Shown in pieces: positions 1-58,979 of a DNA stretch of 64,000 nucleotides (the first letter of the stretch is position 1; every line of letters begins with the position of its first letter). The notes under the pieces are model-generated. The model saw nothing but the letters and a program-made list of their open reading frames with translations, was not told where the DNA came from and ran no database searches. The stretch is from the NCBI GenBank assembly GCA_964030475.1, contig CAXIPT010000006.1:5312898-5376897 (forward strand). The letters run 5' to 3'. A program made the translations under genes and the position numbers. The stretch comes from Tethya wilhelma (taxonomy: Eukaryota > Porifera > Demospongiae > Tethyida > Tethyidae).

Positions 1-2038
1 GAGTTGTGCTTGCAACCAAGAATTAAGCTTGCAAAATCAAATGCATGGTGAGTTTTATCAATTTTTAGCTCATATTTTATGTCGCTTGTAAAACTTGCAC
101 ACTTGAACAGTTGACACTTTGTTGTTTTTTCTGTACACTTTTGTATATGGGCTATTAATGTAGAGTTTATTGCAGCACTGTATCTCTTACGGTTTCTAAG
201 ATACACCTCTAGCAATCCAGACCAAAAAATTGTGTGGGCGTATGTGCAAGCACCTTATAGCTTAAAGACAATACACTCCAGAGTTAACTCGTACATTGAG
301 TATTACACCAATATAACACTAGTCCTAGTGCTTATTCAGTTTGGGGAGATGAGCATCCAGGAGTGCTGTGCTTACAAGTGCATGTGACCATGATCCTTGC
401 AGAAACAAGTTGTTGATGTTTTGCCATTAATTATAGACCACCACAATGCAATGTTGTCAATTCATCATAGTGTCATGTGATGTTTGATTGATTACTTGTT
501 GATTAGTGTTCACAAACCAATTTGGCGTGCAACGGATAGTATTTCATGTGTGGCAGATACCTAGCTGGCTACAAAAGTCTCGTAACAGTTAATGCCATTC
601 TCTTTTTGACATTTTCAATGTAATCCTATATGATTCATCGGCAGTCTTCATATTCACTGTTATATGGGGTGTAGTGTTTAATCACTTGCATGGTTTGTTT
701 TTGTGCATGCACGTGAGGTGATTCTCGTTAATCAAATTATGAGGGTGCGTGTAGGGTATCATATGTAAACAATTTCCAAAACAAAATTCAATGATTAATA
801 ATGCATAGGGATTCTCAAATTGAGATCATACCTCTGTTGCCACAATTGTATTCAGATACTCGGGATAGTACATGCAGGCAATCTCATTGTTGCTTCAAGT
901 GCCATGCACAGAACCATAGTTTGCAAGCATTGATCTACTAGATAGCTTGGAAAACAGGATCAACAGGTTGTTAGAGCATTCTTATAGGTAATAACTGAGA
1001 TTAGGTGTTTGATAAGAGTAAAGAAAATTGTCAGATATGATATAATACAGTAAGAAATGTAGAATCTGCAAAATTATACCAGCTTTGTAAAGTTGTATAC
1101 TCGCGCATCTAATTGTGTTTCAGCAATAACAGCCATGCACATTCACACTTGTCCCATGATATTAATTGTGCATGTGCTTTGTGTTCTGTTTGCTAGATAC
1201 ATGTTGGCCCAGCTTGTTTACACAGAGCTCACACACACTTGTCTACCCATGTATACCTAAGCAACCCTATTGCTTCACTCAATAATATTATGGATCCACT
1301 AGTATAAACATGCATGCTCTGCACTTGTCTAAGGGTTCTTGAATTGATTTTGTCTGTGTTCTAATTAAGTATGGCATTGCTTGGAGTCCACTCATGGCAA
1401 TTTGTAGTTATGATATAATAATAGCTTGTATAAATTATAATAATACTTGTAAAGATGCTTTAAGTATGGTATATATGGACCAAGTACTTTGTGCTGTATC
1501 ATGTATATATCCCAAGCCAGTGAATTGAGGCATTATAACTATAGAGTTGTAACTGCTTAGCTTGATCCCATGTGAAGATTACTACTATCAGTGGGATGCA
1601 ATCATGCACTGTCAAAGTCATGTACTTTATTCTCATGATTCTTTATTCTGAAACTATTGCTTAATTGTGGCCTCTAATTAGTAAATTCATGCATGAACAT
1701 ACGTGTGTGCATACACATGCAGTGTGAAAGAAAATATAGACATTAATATTGAGAGATATGCATGGGAGCAACTGAAGAGTGTTTTGTAATGAATATTAAG
1801 GGTTTCTTCAGTCATCTTCACTGCAAGGTACGGTACCCATATAGTACATGCATGTTTTTCTCTTGCATGCATCACTGCACCTCTCATGTCTACATAAGCT
1901 GATAATTTCCACTGAGCTCACTGTCTGACACCTATATTTCAATAGTTGTCTCTATAAAGTGACTTTTGTGCATATACAATTAGCTGTGTAGTTTATCGCT
2001 GTTAGACATTGTGAGATATTGTTAGTGCTGCAGTAGAG
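1..2038. other. 5' flanking region, no gene seen
   Basis: AT-rich DNA with many ATGCAT and TGCATGCA palindromes. I see no exon, no conserved protein frame and no RNA gene. The last 100 bases should hold the promoter and 5' UTR of the giant Calx-beta gene. Confidence 0.6.
1953..1958 (+). promoter_or_regulatory. Candidate TATA box of the giant Calx-beta gene
   Basis: TATAAA lies 86 bases before the ATG at 2039. The spacing is close to the 98-99 bases between TATAAAA and ATG in two receptor genes of this window. Seen in sequence; the function is inferred. Confidence 0.4.
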
Positions 2039-42780
<40,742 letters not shown>

Positions 42781-42975
42781 ACTACATGTAAACTAGTGGT
42801 AGCTGCTTTGTGACTTAAAAAGGAGAACAGTGTAATAGTTAAAGGACAATTTATTTGTATTGCAAGTGAATTTTTTATCTTTAAATTTGTAATTATTTTT
42901 AGTTATGTTTGCATGTGTTGTTAATTATTATAGCACTAGTTATAATTATATCTGTATTCAAAATGTATTGTATGT

Positions 42976-42981
42976 ATTAAA
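42976..42981 (+). promoter_or_regulatory. Candidate polyadenylation signal of the giant gene
   Basis: ATTAAA about 196 bases after the stop codon, the common variant of AATAAA. Confidence 0.4.
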
Positions 42982-43599
42982 TCTATATTATGTAACAAAC
43001 TTATAACATGTTCTAGCTATAATTATAATATTGCTTATGTTCCAATTAATGTGCATGTGCATATACCAGGATGAGTATATAGGTTCTCATAAATCTAGAA
43101 CATTGCATGATTATTATAACGTCGTTGTGATTACTTCCACTCATTGTATCAACTATAATAATATTATATTATTATTATCTACCTTAGTTTGTTGCAAAAT
43201 TAATATATACAATATATTGCTATATAATAATAGAGGGTTCATAGAAGATCAATTTAATTCACTACGTATTGTATTAAATTTCTGTGTTAGGAAAGATAAA
43301 CAAATTATTGTTTCATTCAGGGTTATATAGCTCATGGATCAGGAGCTTGTTAATTCTAGGACCCAGCATGTATACGTACCATGGTATTAATTTATCATAA
43401 TGTCATTATTAATAATTTTTTGTCATAATATTATGGTTTATTTACGATTATTGTTAAAACAGGGATTTGATTTAAATTAACCCTGCATGGATGGTGGCTA
43501 TATATACAACTGGACAGTGATTAACTCATTCATAAACTCAACTCCATAAGCTGAGGAGTGTTTAGGCAGCAATGACATTATGCATGCATGGCAATTCAC

Positions 43600-43660
43600 C
43601 TAATACGCATGCGCTTAAGCTTGATTTGCCGGCCGGTCCATGCGCGGCGCGCGTGAGTTG
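43600..43660. promoter_or_regulatory. Candidate COPA promoter with NRF-1-like and CpG-rich motifs
   Basis: CGCATGCGC followed by GCCGGCCGG and ATGCGCGGCGCGCG is an isolated CpG-rich patch about 200 bases before the COPA ATG. NRF-1-like half sites suit a housekeeping gene. Inferred. Confidence 0.4.
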
Positions 43661-43840
43661 CTAACTATTTAATTTTGCTTCTTTTTACTCTGACGACCTT
43701 TTCCGCATTCTTAAATCTCTCGCTTTGTGACGTGGCACATGGTGAAGTCCGTGGCACCGAAGCTCAAACCGAAAAGCCAGTCGTTGTAAGACAAAGAGAG
43801 ATCTGCACACATCCCTCGATCGCCACATCTTATCTATACC

Positions 43841-50937
<7,097 letters not shown>

Positions 50938-51535
50938 ATACAGATCTATAGACTGACTCGATCTGTGTACATACAACAGTGTCTAATACTCAAGAACAAA
51001 AAATATTATAGGACAATATTAATAATTGTTAAAGTGCATTGTTGTTGATGTAATCATTTTTTTTTTATTTTTTTTTGTAAATTCTGGTTATATGGATTAT
51101 AATAAATAATTATTATAGCATTGTTTATTGGAAATACAAGATTTAGATCAAATTGCACATGCAATATTATATAGTTTATTATCTCGATCACCCCCAAAAA
51201 AGAGTTAACAATATTATGCATGCAGCCCTGTCTGCATGCATACAAGCTATATATAAGCAGATCTGTCTAGATCATTGCCAGACTATATAGCAGCACATAG
51301 ACAAAAAATATATATATACGTCAATGTTGGAAACTAGCACTATGAGCAAGCTATATAGTCAAAAAGTATGATATTAATTACCCTGGCCTGCATGTAAAGC
51401 AACAATAAAAGTAGGGAAAATCACATTTATGACTCAGTATGGTCACAATCAAGAGTCTTAGTGGATTTATTTCAAAAAAAAAAGTGGTTTTAATACAGTT
51501 ATATACTTGAGTGAAGAGATAGCTAGTTAGTTATC
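50938..51535. other. Intergenic: COPA 3' end to receptor A1
   Basis: AATAAA at 51101-51106, 164 bases after the COPA stop, is its likely polyadenylation signal. The rest is AT-rich. ACTTGAGTGAAGAGATAGCT just before the A1 start is shared with receptor A2. Confidence 0.6.
51101..51106 (+). promoter_or_regulatory. Candidate COPA polyadenylation signal
   Basis: AATAAA 164 bases after the stop codon. Confidence 0.5.
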
Positions 51536-52714
51536 ATGTCTAGTGGTGAGGACTACAACATGTACTATGACTCCTTCTCTGGATCTGGGTCTGCCATCAG
51601 TGAGCTGATGAATGTTACAGACAATGGCACAGGAATGACCAGGCCAAGTTGTCGAGTCCTGCAGACCCAAGGCTCACCGTTGCCCCTCAGTCCAACCCTC
51701 ACTGATGTGCTCAGATACATTCAACTAGTCTACTACTTCATTGGACTAGTGGTCGGTTTTGTGCTCATCACCTACTTGATATTGTTGATAGGAAAGTACA
51801 AAAGACTGCACAACATGAACTTCTATCTTGTGCTTCAGATTGTCACAGCTGATCTGATTGTCTGCCTCCTCCTTTTCCCCTCTGGCATCACCAGCATTCT
51901 GGCCAAAACCTGGATGTTTGATTTTGCTCTTTGCCCCACAATTGGGATGTTTATTCTCTTGGGACGACATTCTCGTAACTTCCTCATGTTTGTGCTGGCC
52001 GTAGATCGACTGTGTAGTGTCTTTCTGCCATTTTGGTTTGTCAAATATCGCAAACAAGTGATCATACCCTTATCTGTTGTAGCTTGGTTCTTGGCCTTCA
52101 TACTGGCATTCATTCCCGTGACTGGAATTCTGGACTGTTTTGGCTTCCAGAGGTTTACTTGGTTCTGTCTTTTGGGAAGTGGATGCAACAATCGTTATGC
52201 TTGCGAAATCTTTCAGAATTTCACAGTGTCTTTTTCCTTCTTTAGTTTGCTTGTATCGCTGGTCCTCTACTTGATCTTGCTCTGTAAGGCAAAACAGCTC
52301 AATAAGAAGATAGTTCCTGGCAACCTTCCAGCGGAGACATCTTGCAATACACTTGAGAATGGAAACGGAGTAAAGAGTGAAGTTACACCTGACCAAGTGC
52401 AGGAAGCTGAGATCAATTCAACAAAACAAAAGTCTGAATGGCGTGCAACAATAACTTTCTTCATCCTTTTCCTTGCCCTGTTTGGAGCAGTATTTCCGTC
52501 ATTTCTCTTCTTTATCATTGGACCACAGATAGTGACAGCACTAGAGATCCAATCTCCTCCAAGTACCTTTATAGTTTTTGCTGTCATTTCTCGAAGTCTC
52601 TTTTCATCTCTTGTCATTATCGATCCCATTGCACTCATGAGAAATGCTGATGTGAGAGCAGTCAACTCGAAGGTCTTAGCAACACTCAAGGCAAAACTGA
52701 GGAAAGAACAATAG
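51536..52714 (+). CDS. Rhodopsin-like GPCR, subfamily A, copy 1
   Basis: An intronless 392-residue receptor with seven hydrophobic spans at about residues 62-86, 96-120, 133-156, 176-196, 228-250, 303-330 and 342-364. The N-terminus has N-glycosylation sites (NVT and others). Cys133 at the top of TM3 and several Cys in loop 2 (201-217) can form the usual disulfide. The DRY motif reads DRL (157-159) and NPxxY is replaced by DPIALM (363-368). The third loop is hydrophilic with no motif recognised. The C-tail is short and basic. The ligand is unknown. Class A is inferred from topology and the DR and DP motifs; it fits lineage-specific sponge receptors rather than any named family. The ATG was chosen as the first in frame, and the same start is conserved in copy 2. 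Confidence 0.85.
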   Translation: MSSGEDYNMYYDSFSGSGSAISELMNVTDNGTGMTRPSCRVLQTQGSPLPLSPTLTDVLRYIQLVYYFIGLVVGFVLITYLILLIGKYKRLHNMNFYLVLQIVTADLIVCLLLFPSGITSILAKTWMFDFALCPTIGMFILLGRHSRNFLMFVLAVDRLCSVFLPFWFVKYRKQVIIPLSVVAWFLAFILAFIPVTGILDCFGFQRFTWFCLLGSGCNNRYACEIFQNFTVSFSFFSLLVSLVLYLILLCKAKQLNKKIVPGNLPAETSCNTLENGNGVKSEVTPDQVQEAEINSTKQKSEWRATITFFILFLALFGAVFPSFLFFIIGPQIVTALEIQSPPSTFIVFAVISRSLFSSLVIIDPIALMRNADVRAVNSKVLATLKAKLRKEQ

Positions 52715-53198
52715 AAACTGAATTCTGATATACTTGTAAACAAAGTATAATTATGTATACTTATGCAATAGACTTCCTGAGTTATATAATTGTAGTAATA
52801 AAGGACATGCACTCTTATATATAATAATTATTTCTGATCATGCAACCTACCTCGAAAAGGATGAGGAAATCATATAATAGGCTATTATAATAGTTATATT
52901 TAGGTTAATAATTGAATTCTCTATGATGTCATAATGTTATTATGTATTAATATCATGCATGAACATGTATAATCATGGTTATTGCATGTCTAAGCTAATG
53001 ATCTAATGCACATCCATATGTTACAAACTACCACTATAACACTAATTATAGCTATACTCACTAAAGCCACATAAAATAGAGGAAATAGTATTCATGATTC
53101 AGTATTGCATATGTCTGTAATGAGTGGATCTTCTGATTTCAATTGTGGTTTTAACAATAGCAACAGCTACTTGAGTGAAGAGATAGCTATAGTTAGTT
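52715..53198. other. Intergenic between receptors A1 and A2
   Basis: AATAAA at 52797-52802 is a likely polyadenylation signal for A1. The last 40 bases before A2 (ACTTGAGTGAAGAGATAGCT) match those before A1. Otherwise nothing is seen. Confidence 0.6.
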
Positions 53199-54374
53199 AT
53201 GTCTACTGGTGAGGACAACAACATGTACTATGACTCCTTCTCTGGATCTGGGTCTGCCAGTGAGCTGATGAATGTTACAAACAATGCAACAGGAATGACC
53301 AGGCCAAGTTGTCGAGTCCTGCAGACCCAAGGCTCACCATTGCCTCTCAGTCCAACCCTCACTGATGTGTTCAGATACATCCAACTGGTCTACTACTTCA
53401 TTGGACTAGTGATCGGTTTTGTGCTCATCACCTACTTGATAGTGTTGATAGGAAAATACAAGAGACTGCACAACTTGAACTTCTATCTTGTGCTACAGAT
53501 TATCACAGCTGATCTTCTTGTTTGTCTTCTCCTCTTTCCTTCTGCCATCACTAGTAGTCTGGCCAAAACCTGGGTGTTTGATTTCGCTCTTTGCCCCACA
53601 ATTGGTATGCTCATTGTCTTGGGACGACACACTCGTAACTTCCTCATGTTTGTGCTGGCCGTAGATCGACTGTGTAGTGTCTTTCTGCCATTTTGGTTTG
53701 TTAAACGTCGAAAACAAGTGATCATACCCTTATCTGTTGTAGCTTGGCTTTTGGCATTCATGATGGCCTTCATCCCAATTCCTGGAATTCTAGACTGTTA
53801 CATCTTTCAGAGGTTTACTTGGTATTGTATTTTAGGAAGTGGATGCAAAAATCGTTATGCATGTGAAATCTTTCAGAATTTTACAATATCCTTGTCCGTT
53901 TTTAGTTTGCTTGTATCGCTGGTCCTCTACTTGATCTTGCTTTGTAAGGCAAAACAGCTCAATAAGAAGATAGTTCCTGGCAACCTTCCAGCGGAGACAT
54001 CTTGCAATACACTTCAAAATAGAAATGGAGTAGGAAGTGAAGTGACACCTGACCAAGTGCAGGAAGCTGAGATCAATTCAACAAAACAAAAGTCTGAATG
54101 GCGTGCAACAATTACTTTCTTCATCCTTTTCCTTGCCCTGTTTGGAGCAGTATTTCCGTCATTTCTCTTCTTTATCATTGGACCACAGATAGTGACAGCG
54201 CTACAAATCCAACCTCCTCCAAGTACCTTTATAGTCTTTGCTGTCGTATCTCGGAGTCTCTTTTCATCTCTTGTCATTATCGATCCCATTGCACTCATGA
54301 GAAATGCTGATGTGAGAGCAGTCAACTCGAAGGTCTTAGCAACACTCAAGGCAAAACTGAGAAAAGATCAGTAA
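53199..54374 (+). CDS. Rhodopsin-like GPCR, subfamily A, copy 2
   Basis: Intronless, 391 residues, the closest relative of copy 1; it lacks one N-terminal Ile. The two proteins are nearly identical from the third intracellular loop to the C-terminus, and differences gather in TM2, TM4 and the second outer loop (GILDCYIFQRF against GILDCFGFQRF). The DRL and DPIALM motifs are kept. Head-to-tail placement and a shared 5' leader indicate a recent tandem duplication. The differences lie where ligand contacts would be expected, so the copies may differ in ligand; this is inference. Confidence 0.85.
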   Translation: MSTGEDNNMYYDSFSGSGSASELMNVTNNATGMTRPSCRVLQTQGSPLPLSPTLTDVFRYIQLVYYFIGLVIGFVLITYLIVLIGKYKRLHNLNFYLVLQIITADLLVCLLLFPSAITSSLAKTWVFDFALCPTIGMLIVLGRHTRNFLMFVLAVDRLCSVFLPFWFVKRRKQVIIPLSVVAWLLAFMMAFIPIPGILDCYIFQRFTWYCILGSGCKNRYACEIFQNFTISLSVFSLLVSLVLYLILLCKAKQLNKKIVPGNLPAETSCNTLQNRNGVGSEVTPDQVQEAEINSTKQKSEWRATITFFILFLALFGAVFPSFLFFIIGPQIVTALQIQPPPSTFIVFAVVSRSLFSSLVIIDPIALMRNADVRAVNSKVLATLKAKLRKDQ

Positions 54375-55086
54375 AAAAATTGTATGGAACTAGTAGCTAC
54401 CTGTATTAAGTAAAGTATGATAGGAACAAAATTATTGTGTTATAGCAAAAAACAGAAATAATTCATGGTGGTCTTATAGTTAATTATTAATTTTGCAGAA
54501 TATTTACAGATTAGCTGCAAGTGTTGGCTGCATGGGTAAATACACAATGTTTCCCTTTTTTTTGTGTCTCTATTTTCATTTTGTTGTGCACCTTTTATCG
54601 AATTGCATGGCATTATTGTTGCTTACTAACTTATACACAATTAATGTCATGAAATGGTCAACTGGCAATATATATGTACAATTAGCTATGTAGCATATAA
54701 TGCATAAGGGCAAGTAAAGATCGAGTTTATGACTAGTAGACATGTAATAACAGAAAATAAATGTAAGAAAGGAATGACCAAATTGTAAAAAGTTTGCAAA
54801 AAAGATAGGAATGATTGTTAGACTGATCATATTATAGGTCTACTGTCATAAATCATAATGTAGTCTCTAATATCTATTACAGTTCGAAGGTTGCCAATGT
54901 GCAACTCGTCACAAAATGGCTAAACATTACGCAATCTGAGGTTTGGCATTCCAGCTGCTGTGTGGCAATTTGCTGCTACTTACAGTGTTATAAAAACAGT
55001 TCAGTGTATAGGGTATTGCAATTGCATGCTCATAACAACTTGCTACACCTATATACTATTGGCAGCCTATAATTAGTGCAAACAAA
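54375..55086. other. Intergenic before receptor B1
   Basis: 712 bases without coding signal. AAATGGCTAAACATTAC at 54914-54930 and TATAAAA at 54989-54995 recur before receptor B2. Frames of 66-84 codons here have no family resemblance and are not called. Confidence 0.6.
54914..54995 (+). promoter_or_regulatory. Promoter elements of receptor B1, shared with B2
   Basis: A 17-base box AAATGGCTAAACATTAC and a TATAAAA 98 bases before the ATG. The same box (62146-62162) and TATAAAA (62249-62255, 99 bases before the ATG) precede B2, 7 kb away. Conservation of the TATA-ATG spacing supports a true core promoter. Confidence 0.55.
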
Positions 55087-56196
55087 ATGGATTATTTCAG
55101 TGGCATGATGATGGATGGTTCAGGATTCATAGATACAGATATGAACAGCACCATGAATGACAGCAACACGACTGAGCTAAGCTGTGAACTAACACAGTAT
55201 GAAGGACCCCCCTTACCACTCAGACCTGAGTCAGCTATGGCTATACGTTTACTTCAAGCAATCTACTATGTAGCTGCTTTTCCAGTTGCATTGACCCTCA
55301 ATGCTCTCGTCATCTTGCTGATAGCAAAGTTCAAGAAACTTCAAAACCTTACCTTCTACATGATCCTACAAATCATTGCACTAGATGTCATCATTGCTAT
55401 AATGCTCCTCCCATCTACAACAGCAAATGTGCTAGCTGATTTCTGGGTGTTTGGGCCCAGTCTGTGCACTGTAGGTGGTTTCTTCCTCTTTTTCCTGAGA
55501 TACTCTCGAAATCTACTCATGCCAGTTCTGCTTACAGATCGAGTGCTAACAGTCTACTCACCCTTTTGGTATGCTAACCACCGGATTAAGATTGTTGTAC
55601 CCATGTCAATGTTCATGTGGATATTTTCATTCGTCATTTCACTCACTGGAATAAGAGGATTCTTGGACTGTTACAGCTTCCAACGCTTCACGTACAACTG
55701 CAATTTTACTTTGGGATGTAAATATCAAGGTGAATGTGGATACATCCGGGTTATTGCTATCTCTCTCAGCTTTATCTCCTTAGCGGTTTCCTTCATCCTC
55801 TATCTTGTGCTCTTCATTAAAGCAAGGAAGTTGAATATTCATGTTGTACCACCCATGTCAAGCTGTCCTACTGAAGCTAACAATGAAGAGACAAATCTTA
55901 AAGCTCAAAAGCAAAGGAGTGAGCGACGTGCAACAGTAACCATTGTCCTCATTTTCTTCACTGTCCTTGGAGTGAGTATCCCAGGCTCCTTCTTCTTTGC
56001 ACTTGGTCCTGTTATTCTGAGAGAGTTGCAAGTCAGCCAACCACCTGAAGCCTTCGTCATTCTGTCCATACTCAGCCGCAGTGCTTACTCACTTCTTGTG
56101 ATTCTTGACCCAATAGCACTCATGAGGAATGCAGATATGAGAGAAATCATTTCAAAAGGATTGAAAGATTTTAAAAAGAAAATCAGTAAAAACTAG
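55087..56196 (+). CDS. Rhodopsin-like GPCR, subfamily B, copy 1
   Basis: Intronless, 369 residues, 7TM. The N-terminus is MDYFSGMMMDGSGF with NST and NTT glycosylation sites. TM1 is preceded by AIRLLQAIYYVAAF. TM3 ends in TDRVLTVYSPFWY, so DRY reads DRV. The second outer loop carries FLDCYSFQRFTYNC, a motif shared with subfamily A. TM6 starts after a basic RSERRATVTI and TM7 ends DPIALMRNADMR. The third loop is shorter than in subfamily A. It resembles receptor B2 across the whole length and is clearly a paralogue of A1-A3. Ligand unknown. Confidence 0.85.
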   Translation: MDYFSGMMMDGSGFIDTDMNSTMNDSNTTELSCELTQYEGPPLPLRPESAMAIRLLQAIYYVAAFPVALTLNALVILLIAKFKKLQNLTFYMILQIIALDVIIAIMLLPSTTANVLADFWVFGPSLCTVGGFFLFFLRYSRNLLMPVLLTDRVLTVYSPFWYANHRIKIVVPMSMFMWIFSFVISLTGIRGFLDCYSFQRFTYNCNFTLGCKYQGECGYIRVIAISLSFISLAVSFILYLVLFIKARKLNIHVVPPMSSCPTEANNEETNLKAQKQRSERRATVTIVLIFFTVLGVSIPGSFFFALGPVILRELQVSQPPEAFVILSILSRSAYSLLVILDPIALMRNADMREIISKGLKDFKKKISKN

Positions 56197-56962
56197 AAGC
56201 ATCACCAGTGAATTGAAACAAGACATTCTTAGACTTTCAGTTTGTTTGAAAGGGAAAAGAAACACCTAATAAAAATTACATAATTATATGACAATGTTAA
56301 GATTTGGAGGCACCTTACCCATGTCTGTCTGGTTTGATTAGCAAACATGGATGCATGCTCAATGTCTTATTACTTATAATTCTTGGCATAGCACCAAACA
56401 TGTTGGTAACTCACACCATGTGTATAGTTCATAGTCCATTTATACATCCTATACTTAGCTATATAAGAGCAAATTGAATCCTAAAATTCAGGATCGAGTC
56501 ACTGATCATGTGATTGCTATAATTGATCATCGCAATCACACATCTATTGAGTACTGTGACGGCAAGACTATTACAGCAGGGATTTTACTGTACAAACTTC
56601 ATGCAGTGTACCTATATGGTAAAAGTAGCATACATGTGTCATGTGCATGCTATCATGAATGTTGTAGCTACATGTACAATAGCTTAAATTTCTGTGTACT
56701 AGATAGACACAGTCTAGTCTAATGCAATTGAGAATAACATGTGGTAAGAAGGCTTGGTGTATTTGAGGTATGATTTTACAGCTAGCTAAGGTTTGTAGTC
56801 TACATATAGTGAGTAATGTTGACAATTAATGTAAACAATTAACTATAATAGCTACTAATGTAACAATAACTGCTACTGGTTGTCCAAGTCATGCATGATA
56901 AGTTTGTTCACACAAAATTACTATAGTATATAGACCTTTGGAATTAGAAATCCTCATTGTAC

Positions 56963-56999
<37 letters not shown>

Positions 57000-57047
57000 A
57001 TCAGTCAGAAATTGCTAGCTGGATTTGTATGACTACCCCTGATCGAC
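56197..57047. other. Intergenic between receptors B1 and A3
   Basis: AATAAA at 56268-56273 is a likely polyadenylation signal for B1. A (CA)n tract lies at 56965-56997 just before A3. No receptor remnant is seen. Confidence 0.6.
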
Positions 57048-58214
57048 ATGGATGCAGTTTCTGGGTCTGGTGAGCTGATGAATATTATTGTTACAGACAG
57101 TGAGATAACTTCCACTAGCAACACAACAAGAATAATAGAGATGAGTTGTGAAGTTCGTCGCCTACAAGGACCACCACTGCCCCTCAGTCCAACCCTAACA
57201 GATGTAATCCGCTATATCCAACTGGTCTACTACTTCAGCGGGCTGTTCATTAGCCTTGTTCTCATCACCTACTTGATAGTGTTGATAGGAAAGCACAAGA
57301 AACTACGCAACATGAACTTCTATCTTGTGCTACAGATCCTCGCTGCTGATCTGATTGTCTGCCTTCTTCTCTTTCCAACTGCCATTATTAGTATTCTGGC
57401 AAACACCTGGGTGTTTGGGGCCAGTCTGTGTCCTACTATTGGTACACTCATTGTCTTGGGACGACATTCTCGTAACTTCCTCATGTTTGTGCTGGCCGTA
57501 GATCGACTATGTAGTGTCTTTCTGCCATTCAAGTTTGTCAAACATCGAAAACAAGTGATCATACCGTTATCCATTGCAGCTTGGTTCTTGGCCTTTATGA
57601 TGGCCTTTATCCCAATTCCTGGACTTCTGAACTGCTACAATTTTCAGCGGTTTACTTGGTTCTGTGTGATAGGAAGAGGATGCATCAATCCTCACGCCTG
57701 TAGAATCTTTCAGAGTGTGACTGTATCCATATCTGTGTTCAGTACAGTCATATCGCTAGTTCTCTACTTGATCTTGCTTTACAAGGCAAAGAAACTCACC
57801 AGGAGGTTGGTCTGTAATCTCCCAGCACCGGTACCCTTGGTCAATAGAGCTCCTCGTGAGGATGGAAATGGTGAAGGAACAGGAAGTACACCCAATCAAT
57901 CAGCCAAAACAAATACAACTCAACAAAAGTCCGAATGGCGTGCAACAATAACATTTTCCATTCTTTTCTTTGCTTTATTTGGAGCACTGTTTCCATCATT
58001 TCTCTTCTTTATCATTGGACCACGGATTATGGAATTGCTACAACATCAACCTCCTCCAAGTACCTTTATTGTCTTTGCTGTTATTTTTCGGAGTCTCTTT
58101 TCATCTCTTGTCATTATCGATCCCATTGCACTCATGAGAAATGCTGACATAAGAGAGGTCAACTCAAAGGTACTAGCAACACTCAAGGCAAAACTGAGAA
58201 AATGGAATGAATGA
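57048..58214 (+). CDS. Rhodopsin-like GPCR, subfamily A, copy 3
   Basis: Intronless, 388 residues. It keeps the subfamily A hallmarks LSPTLTDVIRYIQLVYYF before TM1, LGRHSRNFLMFVLAVDRL in TM3, and a TM7 ending IIDPIALMRNAD. It differs from A1 and A2 in the N-terminus (MDAVSGSGELM), the second outer loop (IGRGCINPHAC) and the third inner loop. It is thus the older branch of the subfamily, separated from A1 and A2 by receptor B1. Confidence 0.85.
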   Translation: MDAVSGSGELMNIIVTDSEITSTSNTTRIIEMSCEVRRLQGPPLPLSPTLTDVIRYIQLVYYFSGLFISLVLITYLIVLIGKHKKLRNMNFYLVLQILAADLIVCLLLFPTAIISILANTWVFGASLCPTIGTLIVLGRHSRNFLMFVLAVDRLCSVFLPFKFVKHRKQVIIPLSIAAWFLAFMMAFIPIPGLLNCYNFQRFTWFCVIGRGCINPHACRIFQSVTVSISVFSTVISLVLYLILLYKAKKLTRRLVCNLPAPVPLVNRAPREDGNGEGTGSTPNQSAKTNTTQQKSEWRATITFSILFFALFGALFPSFLFFIIGPRIMELLQHQPPPSTFIVFAVIFRSLFSSLVIIDPIALMRNADIREVNSKVLATLKAKLRKWNE

Positions 58215-58979
58215 TAGGCAGACATGGTAGTTGAACTTGACATTAGCTACAACAATTAATCAAGCTTTGTTTATTTCCTAATTGAGTCAAATTGAATGTT
58301 TTCAGAATAATGTGTGTATCAAATAATAAATCTTCTATGCCAAACACTAGCTATAACTAGACCCTAAATTACAATCATTTTGGTGATAACAATGTCTAAA
58401 AGTGTGAGATGTATGGGTGTTTGTGCCGCAGCAGTTCAAGAACAAAGTCAATTAGCAGAATGTCTCTGTCTGAAGCACAGTATTTATGTTTATAACTAAC
58501 ACTTCAAGTTCAAGGTCTGCATCACTGCAGTCCAGTGATGTGGTAGACTCACAAAACTCGGTGAAAAGAAAGAAGTATGTCCATAATAATTGGCATTCCA
58601 AACATGTTTGTATGTAGCTCTGCATGCATGTTGCTGACTTTAATTGTTTGATTGCGTGCTAACAACACAGTTACACTGCTGTTGCTAAAACATTCACTCA
58701 GGCCTAAATTGACATTCAAGCAATACAAGTGCTAAATCTATCAAATTCCTCAACTCTAATGCCGTTACATAGCATAGTATACTAAGGAATGCCTCCCTTT
58801 TATGTTTGGATGCCTTCCAATCCTAAAGCAGTTAATGCGATAATATTATGTAGCCAGTCATTGTAGCAACCAACCTAGCAGACCATAAAATTAGATTGTG
58901 CCCTCAAAGAGCTGTGATTAGCTACAGCTGTTCAGCATTGTTTTAGAGTCTCTAACTTTCTGAAGTGAAACACACAAGG
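58215..58979. other. Intergenic between receptor A3 and TMTC
   Basis: AATAAA at 58325-58330 probably ends A3. The rest shows no coding relic. No TATA box is evident before the TMTC start. Confidence 0.55.

Larger units (their letters stand above)
42781..43840. other. Intergenic region between the giant gene and COPA
   Basis: About 1 kb, very AT-rich up to 43560, then GC-richer with CpG toward the COPA start. The 3' part probably contains the COPA promoter and 5' UTR. A 73-codon frame at 43675-43896 overlaps the COPA start in another frame and is not supported. Confidence 0.6.

Noticed and set aside
52267..52812. 181-codon frame antisense to receptor A1, and similar antisense frames over A2, A3 and B2
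   Set aside because: They recur opposite the same receptor codons in every paralogue and so are shadows of the coding strand.
58965..58979. GTG start 15 bases before the TMTC ATG
   Set aside because: A non-ATG start is unlikely in an animal gene, and the ATG at 58980 directly precedes the first hydrophobic segment.
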